DNA of 64,000 nt. It comes from Opisthorchis felineus. Lineage: Eukaryota; Platyhelminthes; Trematoda; Opisthorchiida; Opisthorchiidae. The DNA is taken from positions 1,356,106-1,420,105 of the forward strand of contig SJOL01006491.1 in assembly GCA_004794785.1 (NCBI GenBank), in the 5' to 3' direction. The number at the start of each line of letters is the position of its first letter. The stretch's first letter is position 1. The position numbers and the translations under genes are program-made. The notes beneath the pieces are model-generated. The model did not search any database. It was not told the origin of the DNA and was given only the letters and a program-made list of their open reading frames with translations. Of the stretch, positions 59,201-64,000 are shown one piece after another.

Positions 59201-60463
59201 AGCTTTTCATGGAATAAACCTCGTTTAAGGAGTCGAAAACTCACTTGAACAGCAATGTAGAGCCCTGGTACGTTGAACGTCTCAAACATTATCTCGGCAG
59301 TGTACTCGCGATTTTCCGGAGTGTTTAGCGGAGGCTCAGTCTGAAGAAGAAACGCTCTGGATGAAGTGTTCGTCGGTAGAAAACTACCCATTGTAAGCAA
59401 TTTGAAATCAGATCGTAAACAAATAGCACGCCGGAAAGCCACCGGTAGACATCAACAAGACCCAGTGATTATGAGTACGAGACACGGTAGAATTTCTAGG
59501 CTCCAAGGCTGTTAGATATCGAGAAGTGGGATAATTTTACTTTGATTCAGGTCATGTGAGATCGGCAAGTGAACAGCGCACGAATAAGAAAATGTGAAGC
59601 ATGATTGGGGGGACAACAGAACTACAACAACTTACCAACAAGAAATAGTGATCTTCAGGTTCTGCCCGGAGTAGTTTGTAAATCACTTGTTCCATGAACC
59701 GTTGCATCAGGTCCCAATCCTCGATAATCCCGTGTCGAATGGGCCACTGTTACCGGATAAAGAATAAGGCGTTTTGTCAGGACCAGGGAACAAGAGCAAA
59801 TCAAGAAAATGCAAACTGTTGCCATAAGTAAATCCTTTGTGACGTTAGGAGCTGTATGGAAACTCCGAGGTTGAGATAGCTTGCTCGCCTTATACGCTGG
59901 ACGAGCTACAAAGGATGTTGTTTGGGGTTACGACTATAAACTTACACTCATCAAAATATTGGCATCCACTTAAAGTAGTAGAGTCAGAGACTGTCAGCAG
60001 CATCAGTGTGTTCCATGTGTGAATTCCACAACGCATCACACACACGCAACAACACACACATTTCGTCGGGACGCCATTAGAGTATCCGTAAACAGATGCG
60101 ATGCTAATGGTGACGATAAATATCGAATAACCTGCAGGTGACTCCCCGATCACACCGTATGTGCATAAATTTCTCACTTAAGAATTAAAGTAAAGGACCA
60201 GTAAGACGTAAGTCAAAGGCACTCAAATCGTTGCGGCACTCAGTGGTAGGTGCATGAACAGCAAGGACCTCACCTTCACAGAAAAATCGCCCTTTCCGTC
60301 CAGAGCCAGGGCGTCATCGCCAATGTGGAAGTTCAAGTCATCTAATCCAGTACCTAGCCGACGCGTTTCACGTGTACCAACTTTGCTATATTCCTTTACG
60401 GCGATACAAGATGGGAAGATTGTTTGAGGCTCAGAGTTTCCCGCGTATCCGATTTTGGAGTAA
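44121..60463 (-). CDS. ACTR3: Actin-related protein 3 (Arp3), nine exons found, exon 1 missing
   Basis: Arp3 is one of two actin-like subunits of the Arp2/3 complex, which nucleates branched actin filaments in the cytoplasm. The exons, in gene order, are 60463-60274, 59746-59636, 59340-59245, 58091-57835, 56328-56160, 49253-49161, 47720-47595, 46751-46668 and 44216-44121. All introns are GT-AG. The joined frame stays open for 406 codons after a split Gly and ends in TAG. Arp3-specific features include [29 protein letters not shown], the phosphate-2 loop [41 protein letters not shown] and [12 protein letters not shown]. Human Arp3 has 418 residues, so only about 14 N-terminal residues are missing. 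The gene looks intact. The C-terminus ends GTMT where vertebrate Arp3 ends GVMS. Confidence 0.95.
44217..46667 (-). other. Arp3 intron between exons 9 and 10
   Basis: 2451 bases, GT-AG. It contains a (GA)11 run at 45501-45522. No retroelement or other gene was recognised inside. Confidence 0.7.
46668..46751 (-). CDS. ACTR3: Arp3 exon 9
   Basis: 28 codons, acceptor TTTTAG and donor GTAAGA. It encodes [20 protein letters not shown] and GGSILADT. The [11 protein letters not shown] core is the conserved second connecting region of Arp3. Confidence 0.93.
46752..47594 (-). other. Arp3 intron between exons 8 and 9
   Basis: 843 bases, GT-AG. It holds one SINE copy inserted antisense to the gene. 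Confidence 0.8.
47355..47507 (+). mobile_element. tRNA-derived SINE copy, internally deleted
   Basis: Plus strand: GATAGCTAAGTGATTAGG (A-box region), ACTGACCGGAAGGTTCGTGG, B box GGTTCGAACCC, TCTCGACTGCTCCTGTCTAG, then AGGGTGGTATAGC and a T-rich tail. About 45 bases of the usual body (CAGTATC to GGCACC) are missing. It sits inside an Arp3 intron, antisense to the gene. Confidence 0.85.
47595..47720 (-). CDS. ACTR3: Arp3 exon 8
   Basis: 42 codons, acceptor TTTCAG and donor GTAACG. It opens with the adenosine-motif sequence [20 protein letters not shown] and ends in [12 protein letters not shown]. The two Gly residues of SGGS are conserved for nucleotide binding in the actin fold. Confidence 0.95.
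47721..49160 (-). other. Arp3 intron between exons 7 and 8
   Basis: 1440 bases, GT-AG. It carries one full-length-like SINE, antisense to the gene. No other recognised element. Confidence 0.8.
48567..48767 (+). mobile_element. tRNA-derived SINE copy, full-length-like
   Basis: The tRNA-like head is GAGGTAGCTCACTGGTTAAG, with B box GGTTCGAACCC. The body has TCTCGACTGCTC, TTGGGCAACCTGGCAGTATC, CTCGTGCGTCCTTCCG, GGCAGCTAGGCAC and AGGGTGCTACAGCTGAA, with a (TTATTG)n tail at about 48748-48767. It is one of the best preserved copies, and the A and B boxes are in the correct order and distance for Pol III. Confidence 0.9.
49161..49253 (-). CDS. ACTR3: Arp3 exon 7
   Basis: 31 codons in phase 0, acceptor CTACAG and donor GTACGT. 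It encodes [20 protein letters not shown] and [11 protein letters not shown], matching the Arp3 segment before the adenosine-binding motif. Confidence 0.93.
50387..50590 (-). pseudogene. Gypsy integrase C-terminal part, copy 1
   Basis: 67 codons. The segment [20 protein letters not shown] and the following basic stretch resemble the chromodomain-less integrase tail of gypsy elements, which precedes the 3' LTR. It follows the copy-1 core in another frame. Confidence 0.5.
50831..51121 (-). pseudogene. Gypsy integrase core fragment, copy 1
   Basis: Two overlapping minus frames share one decayed core: [43 protein letters not shown], then [15 protein letters not shown] in the next frame. This aligns with the copy-2 core ([11 protein letters not shown]) displaced by 1224 bases. 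The first catalytic Asp position reads Glu here. A frameshift falls after SQTGIN. Confidence 0.6.
51513..51764 (-). pseudogene. Gypsy integrase C-terminal part, copy 2
   Basis: 83 codons. [20 protein letters not shown] matches the G-x-E-x-T-V/L-S-x-R-x-L-A motif at the end of gypsy integrases. A Pro/Lys-rich tail follows. It corresponds to the end of the element before the duplicated integrase begins again. Confidence 0.5.
51998..52354 (-). pseudogene. Gypsy integrase core, copy 2
   Basis: 118 codons. [15 protein letters not shown] is the Cys pair end of the zinc finger. [15 protein letters not shown] is the first catalytic region, with Asn in place of the usual Asp. [13 protein letters not shown] carries the second catalytic Asp. 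The catalytic Glu region is lost downstream. The frame is otherwise open and the best preserved part of this element. Confidence 0.75.
52613..52867 (-). pseudogene. Gypsy RNase H fragment
   Basis: 84 codons. [20 protein letters not shown] followed by [12 protein letters not shown] resembles the RNase H start of gypsy polyproteins, where P-F-x-L-x-T-D-A-S is typical (here DAF). The upstream connection to RT is interrupted by the SINE at 52896-53090. Confidence 0.65.
52896..53090 (-). mobile_element. tRNA-derived SINE inserted into the gypsy element
   Basis: Minus strand: GATGGCTCAGTGATTGGAGC (head), ACTGACCGGAAGGTCCGTGG, GGTTCGTACCC (B box with one change). The body has TCTCGACTTCCTCTGTCTAG, CTCGTGCTTCCTTCGG, GGCAGCTAGGCACCGAAAGG and TGTTACAGCTGAACG, with an AATAATAAAAAATAAT-type tail. 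It separates RNase H from RT of the gypsy copy, so the SINE inserted after the gypsy element. Confidence 0.9.
53450..53880 (-). pseudogene. Gypsy reverse transcriptase fragment
   Basis: Minus-strand translation across stops gives [50 protein letters not shown] and YHRFP, then FCRIPF. These are the RT N-terminal motifs up to just before the YxDD box. At least two stops and several frame changes are present. The YxDD region itself was not found, and sequence decays towards 53250. Confidence 0.7.
53967..54500 (+). pseudogene. LINE reverse transcriptase 3' fragment
   Basis: Plus frames give [34 protein letters not shown], a degenerate middle, and finally [15 protein letters not shown] near 54450-54490. 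These match in order the tail of the LINE at 61.4-62.3 kb, whose end reads LHRLRRL in the same place. It sits inside the large Arp3 intron, antisense to the gene. The 144-codon open frame at 53967-54401 is partly shifted with respect to the true frame. Confidence 0.7.
55021..55219 (+). mobile_element. tRNA-derived SINE copy, full-length-like
   Basis: The head is GATAGCTCAGTGGTTATAAG with B box GGTTCGAACCC. The body has CTCGATTGCTCCTGTCTAGG, CTTGGGCAACCTGACAGTAT, CTCATGCTTCCTTCG, ACCGAAAGGGCGATCCAGCT and an ATTATC-type tail. A short insertion of about 10 bases lies near 55165. It is antisense to Arp3 in the large intron. Confidence 0.88.
56160..56328 (-). CDS. ACTR3: Arp3 exon 6
   Basis: 169 bases; the first base completes Arg. 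It encodes [25 protein letters not shown] and [18 protein letters not shown], with donor GTACGT. It lies 6906 bases upstream of the next exon in gene order. Confidence 0.95.
56329..57834 (-). other. Arp3 intron between exons 5 and 6
   Basis: 1506 bases, GT-AG. It contains a short LINE RT fragment in sense orientation at about 56640-56990. Nothing else recognised. Confidence 0.75.
56640..56990 (-). pseudogene. LINE fragment preceding the RT domain
   Basis: The minus strand reads, across one frame change, [13 protein letters not shown] sequence, then [20 protein letters not shown] and LKDDSQ. The A-P-G-P-D-D-I-P-P motif is the conserved element at the start of LINE RT domains. A diverged copy of its 5' part lies at about 63060-63165. 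Confidence 0.65.
57835..58091 (-). CDS. ACTR3: Arp3 exon 5
   Basis: 257 bases, acceptor CTCTAG, donor GTAATT, ending in phase 2 inside an Arg codon. It starts [12 protein letters not shown] and holds the phosphate-2 loop [11 protein letters not shown], which contacts ATP in the actin fold, then [19 protein letters not shown]. The preceding intron is 1153 bases long. Confidence 0.95.
58092..59244 (-). other. Arp3 intron between exons 4 and 5
   Basis: 1153 bases, GT-AG. No repeat or gene recognised inside. Confidence 0.75.
59245..59340 (-). CDS. ACTR3: Arp3 exon 4
   Basis: 32 codons in phase 0, acceptor CTTCAG and donor GTGAGT. It encodes [20 protein letters not shown] then [12 protein letters not shown], one of the most conserved parts of Arp3. 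Confidence 0.95.
59636..59746 (-). CDS. ACTR3: Arp3 exon 3
   Basis: 37 codons in phase 0, acceptor AACAG and donor GTAAGT. It encodes [20 protein letters not shown] and, near its end, [13 protein letters not shown], nearly identical to Arp3 of other animals. The introns on either side are 527 and 295 bases. Confidence 0.95.
59747..60273 (-). other. Arp3 intron between exons 2 and 3
   Basis: 527 bases, GT-AG. No repeat recognised. A 95-codon minus frame overlapping this intron has no motif and is not a gene. Confidence 0.75.
60274..60463 (-). CDS. ACTR3: Arp3 exon 2 (first exon found)
   Basis: The acceptor reads TTTGAAG and the donor AAG|GTGAGG. The first base completes a split Gly codon. 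It encodes 63 residues, beginning after the first phosphate loop ([13 protein letters not shown]) and including [18 protein letters not shown] and FHIGDDAL. This is the N-terminal actin-fold subdomain. The acceptor has a short, weak pyrimidine tract. Confidence 0.9.
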
Positions 60464-61440
60464 CTTCAAATGATCAAAAGAGAGAGCAAAGTAATAAAGA
60501 CCATTCGGATTATCCACCGAAACTAAGTTAATACAACTGAAAGTAACGAACTGTACATGGTCTCCAAAGAGAACCACACCAATTAATAAGCCTTTATCAG
60601 ACTATTCAAAGGGCCAGACAAGCAAAAGCCCAGTCGAGAAATGGGCAAACAATTACAGAAGGCGCATAAGTAACCAGAGTCTCTAAGTATGAGCACGCTA
60701 AGCCAATTTACTTGTGATCTGAGTGGGGGTATCATGGAAACTAAATGACGCTTTGAACATGGCGCATCCCATTAGAAAATAAGATACGACTTAACCCAGA
60801 TGCAGCACGATCAACCCCTCGGTCGTCAACGCGAAATTTGTATAGTCGTTCGCATGCCCAAATGACAGAAGCTAACAACTCTGGAGAGAAAAAATGGAGT
60901 CCACACTGATCACAAATCAACGGATTTCAGTCTCGTTGTAAGGCAGTGCAAAAAGAAGCAGCTTAAGTGCTTCTCTCCGTGGATTTAACATAAGAATGTG
61001 ATAACCGACTATCTTTCCAGTTAGGGCAGGACGGGCCTCGGCTACAAAGTCCAGTCATCGTACTTATTGCCACCCCGATACATTCCAGGCTGGGCTGCGC
61101 GAGGTTGGGTGCACACGGAAAAGAAGGAGCCGCATCAACCAGAGATGCCGAATACCAGTAGGAATGTTAACAGGTCCGCTGAACTGAGCACTGGACTACC
61201 GCGTTTTTAAATGGCTGTATTAGCGAATTGAAAAGAATGGCTGGGATCTCGACTTTAGCTGAACGGTTGGGTATGCGCATTGGCACGAGTACGTACCATC
61301 CATCAACTCCATCGGTTGGAGTCCTCAATACTTCTACACGGTATAAAACAGTAACATCATTACGGTTGTGAGGGGAAGCGGCCAAACGCCAGCCACGCCA
61401 TTCATGTGGAGGGGTGAGACTCAGTCCCAGTCTCTAATAC
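60464..61440. other. Unassigned sequence (Arp3 intron 1 side)
   Basis: Probably the start of Arp3 intron 1. I searched the minus strand up to 64000 for a short exon ending in an Asp-Cys/Asn-Gly-Thr-Gly-like phosphate-1 loop followed by GT and found none. No other gene was seen. Confidence 0.4.
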
Positions 61441-62270
61441 CTGTGAGATCGAAATGCTCCCAGGGCGTTTGTTCACAGATATCAAGTACGCGGAAGACAC
61501 AGCCCTTCTTGGACCTGACGCCATCGTAATGCAGGTGATATTAAATAACTTAACTAATTCTGCCTCACGGTGTGGCATGCACCCCATAACTGCAAAGTGT
61601 AGAGTGCTATCCCAAGACTGGGTGGGTCCGAACACGAACCCAAGGTTTGGTGACGAGCCGGTTGAGGTAATAGACAAGGTTGTGTACCTGGGCAGACATA
61701 TCAGTCCCGGTGGTCACGCGAAAGATGGTACTCATTCGGATGGGGAACATGAGAGCAGCTTTTGTCAAACAGCATCACCTATGGTGCAGACATGAGCAGC
61801 CTATCTGCCCAGGGTCGAGTATACAACGCTGCGGTATGCTCCATATTGTTATGCTGCTCAGAAACCAGGCCGGTGCACGCTGAAGACATTGAAAACACCT
61901 CAGTGTTTTATCATCCGTGTCTTCGGAGCATTGCCCGAGTCTGATAGGAACACCAGATCAGTGATGTCGAAATACACCAAATAGTTTTCGGAAGAAACAA
62001 CTTACCCACGATAGACCAACTGATAACACTGCACCGATTGCGCCGGCTTGTTTGCGTGTTCCGTATGCCAGTGGACCGACCTCCTTGAAGAGCCCTTTTC
62101 ACATAACCAGAAGGGTGGAGGCGAGTCAGCGGAGGTCGTGCAATGACTTGGCCGCCACCAATAGCAAATTCAGCTGGGTTGATCGCTGTCCTCTCTCAGG
62201 ATGAGCACCTCAAGACTGGATAGGTTAATGGTTATAGGCCCTGACAGACATGGTCTAGTCGTGCGCTAAA
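61440..62270 (+). pseudogene. LINE reverse transcriptase, palm to C-terminus, decayed
   Basis: Plus-strand frames 61454-61795, 61680-61883 and 61762-61944, plus stretches to about 62220, together read as one RT tail. DIKYAEDTALLG is the catalytic box, with Glu replacing the first Asp of the A-D-D motif. Then come CGMHPITAKCRVLSQDWVG, VYLGRHISPGG, a frameshift, QGRVYNAAVCSILL, YHPCLRSIARV, and LHRLRRLVCVFRMPVDRPP before a stop. This is the best preserved of the LINE RT pieces in the window. The clade is unresolved. It cannot be active because of the catalytic change and frameshifts. Confidence 0.85.
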
Positions 62271-62477
62271 TGGCGCACATTCATACAAGCTGTCGTCTTC
62301 AATGCATACCTTCCCCTCCAAATCTCCGCAGTGGAGAGCCAAGAGAAACTCCTTAACTTAAGAGTCAATATCAACTGCTGCTTCCAATGCGTAGCTATCC
62401 ACTACTATCTCCCCAGATAATCGGCGAACAAAACTGTGGCAGCGTAGGACATGAAGATGAATTATGATGATAGTCTT

Positions 62478-62632
62478 TGAGAGGACTCAGTGGTCAGAGC
62501 GCGAACTTACTGACCGGAAGGTCCGTGGTTCGAATCCAGCCTCTGTATCTCGACTGCTCCTGTCTAGGTCTGGACAACCTTGCAGTATCTCAGCCCTCGT
62601 GCTTCCGAAAGGGTGTTGCAGCTGAACGATTT
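62478..62632 (+). mobile_element. tRNA-derived SINE copy
   Basis: GGACTCAGTGGTCAGAGCGC, ACTGACCGGAAGGTCCGTGG, B box GGTTCGAATCC, TCTCGACTGCTCCTGTCTAG, CTCGTGCTTCC and GAAAGGGTGTTGCAGCTGAA follow in order. The segment from the Cys-rich CTTCGGG to GGCACC is missing. No long triplet tail follows. Confidence 0.88.
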
Positions 62633-63059
62633 GTACGTTACCAGGATGCCTATAGCATACGGCACGTGAACGGTCACGAAGGGCAGCACGCTGTCAGTTC
62701 GTCGTAGGACTACCTAGCTAAAGTTTGTCTGTCGTATGATGGGTAGAGTGAGGTTCAAAAAGGACGTTGAATTTATCCCACTGATGGCATTTTAGTTCAG
62801 TGTGATGTTTAGATGCGTTTACCTCTTTCGTGTTACAAGGTGCATGTAACTTGTTCTTAATAACTGTCCATAGCATAAGGCTGTTTGTAATAAGTCCCCG
62901 CCTTTCCCTTTCTTACTGAGCATTCCTCCTAATGGTTGTATAGCATTTGGCACTAATGCATTTAGTATTAGTTCACTTCTACCAGTGATGATTATGATGG
63001 CGATGCACGATGACGCTTGTGTGTGGATATATACTCAGACAATTCTGAGCCATAAGGGA
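62633..63059. other. Unassigned sequence
   Basis: No gene or recognised repeat. Confidence 0.35.
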
Positions 63060-63165
63060 GCTCCGTGTTCACGGTGCACGTTCCTGTCAATAGTCAACAG
63101 CCCGGATGGGAAGTAGCAGAGAGCCAACTGAACTGTTGCTCGAAGTGCTCTGCTGGATACCTGAT
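63060..63165 (-). pseudogene. LINE fragment, second copy of the pre-RT region
   Basis: The minus strand shares CACTTCGAGCAACAGTTCAG, the TTCCCA and CGGGCTGT stretch, and TTGACAGGAACGTG with the fragment at 56640-56990 (ACTTCGGACAACAGTTCAG and so on). It ends before the A-P-G-P-D-D motif. Confidence 0.6.
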
Positions 63166-63245
63166 ATTTATTCAGGTCTTCGACAACTACTGTTTCATAA
63201 CCGTAGATCAGGTGGGCTGGTGCCGATGAATCCGCAACGTGACGG

Positions 63246-63623
63246 TTAGAAAACGAGTGCTCGGTTGTGCAACAGGTACTTCAACCAAAGAATGTGTCCA
63301 ACACCAGAAGTTGTTGCGGCTCCGTCGCGAAGAGACTTGACCTTATGTGTCATGCAGTATAAAAATGCCAGTGTACCCGAGGTTGACTCTATCTCCATAC
63401 TAAATTTGATGTGTGGACTCAGTTCATTCAGATAGTTGTAAAACTCGCTGACCTTGTCTCGTTTCATCAGGAAGAAATTATGATCTACATAACGCCAGAA
63501 TACCTTGGGTGGGTAAGAGAAACCGGCTATAGCTCTCTGTTCAAATTCTTCCATAAATATATTTGCCAAAACCGAGGATATCGGAGATCCCATTGCTAGA
63601 CCTAGTTCTTGAGTGTAAACCAC
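63246..63623 (-). pseudogene. Penelope-like RT, palm part with changed YVDD
   Basis: 125 codons. LAMGSPISSVLANIFMEEFE and FWRYVDHNFFLMKRDKVSEF are recognisable, followed by LNELSPHIKFSMEIES and a degenerate L-x-FLY. The catalytic pair reads Asp-His. The frame ends in a stop at 63246. Confidence 0.8.
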
Positions 63624-63676
63624 GGAGTCAAAAACGAGGATGGTGAGATTCAGGCGTTTTTATGCCTTCCACTACG

Positions 63677-63999
63677 TCATCCACCGTAAGCTGTGTCCGT
63701 TCTGAAAGGGTGGTGTCTCCTAGTAGCTATTTCCAATGAGTCCCCTTTTGGCACATTTGCATATAACGAATTGACATCGAAAATTACAAGGATATCATGT
63801 GGTTCAACGGTGACCCCCGCTACTTTGCTGGCAAAGTCATACGAATTATCAATGTAAGTACTAGATTTCCCAGTGAGGGGTTTTAAAATACCGGCCAAGG
63901 ATCTGGCTAGCTCATGCGGTGGGGAACCTATCTCGTCTACTATCGGTCCCATGGGGACATCTGGTTTATGGATTTTAGGTAGGCCATAAAACCGTGGTT
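63677..63999 (-). pseudogene. Penelope-like RT, fingers part
   Basis: The open frame continues to the right edge and includes PKIHKPDVPMGPIV, the AGILKPLTGKS segment, YIDNSYDFASKV and ILVIFDVNSLYANVP, which carries the first catalytic Asp. It stops at about 63677, in a frame different from the palm part. Confidence 0.8.
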
Positions 64000-64000
64000 G

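Larger units (their letters stand above)
63246..64000 (-). mobile_element. Penelope-like element RT, running off the right end
   Basis: The minus strand from 64000 reads FYGLPKIHKPDVPMGPIV, IGSPPHELARSLAGILKPL, FDVNSLYANVP and then, after a frameshift at about 63620-63720, LGLAMGSPISSVLANIFMEE, WRYVDHNFF and IKFSMEIES. K-I-H-K-P ... G-L-A-M-G-S-P-x-S ... R-Y-V-D-D is the signature of Penelope-like RTs. Here the second catalytic Asp is His. The sequence stops resembling the family at about 63246, and no GIY-YIG endonuclease is seen. The 5' part lies outside the window. Confidence 0.88.

Noticed and set aside
60464..64000. Candidate first exon of Arp3
   Set aside because: Sites such as 60794-60810 and 63366-63385 give a GG before GT but translate to sequences unlike the actin phosphate-1 loop.
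1..64000. CRISPR arrays, bacterial operons, rRNA genes
   Set aside because: No regularly spaced direct repeats, no Shine-Dalgarno-spaced gene clusters and no rRNA-like conserved blocks. The spliced Arp3 gene shows a eukaryote.

Overview
Eukaryotic nuclear DNA, repeat-rich, with long introns. The window most likely comes from a parasitic flatworm. Four things point there: a CsRn1-type Ty3/gypsy element with a CHCC gag knuckle, a Penelope-like element, many decayed LINE reverse transcriptase (RT) pieces, and a tRNA-derived SINE with (AAT/ATT)n-type tails in at least eight copies. I lean towards a diphyllobothriid-type tapeworm (Spirometra, Dibothriocephalus or Schistocephalus). That rests on recalled resemblance of the SINE and LINE tail, so it is an inference.

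Only one cellular gene could be supported. It is a minus-strand gene for actin-related protein 3 (Arp3), covering about 44.1-60.5 kb. Nine exons join with GT-AG introns and consistent phases from the split Gly codon of the first phosphate loop to the stop codon. They encode 406 complete codons plus that split codon. About 14 N-terminal residues (exon 1) were not found and probably lie beyond the right edge. Intron sizes run from 0.3 to 6.9 kb. The 6.9-kb intron holds a decayed gypsy element with a tandemly duplicated integrase part, a LINE RT tail and two SINEs.

Layout. 0-7 kb: SINE pieces and unassigned DNA. 7.1-9.2 kb (minus): a frameshifted LINE ORF1 with PHD finger and no recognisable ORF2. 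9.2-17.4 kb: G-rich plus strand with no recognised gene. 17.4-20.1 kb: a 2.69-kb near-perfect palindrome (1301-bp arms, 88-bp spacer) built of tRNA-headed repeat units. 21.3-24.9 kb (minus): a CsRn1-like gypsy element with all main domains but broken frames. 25-44 kb: mostly unassigned DNA with LINE, Penelope and SINE remnants, a perfect 29-bp hairpin and a 40-bp tandem repeat. 44-60.5 kb: Arp3. 61-64 kb: LINE RT tail, SINE, LINE fragment, and a Penelope-like RT running off the right end.

The genes do not form a pathway. Arp3 is the single host gene and the rest is selfish DNA at various stages of decay. The most unusual object is the palindrome, whose arms differ at only one position seen while its internal units are well diverged.
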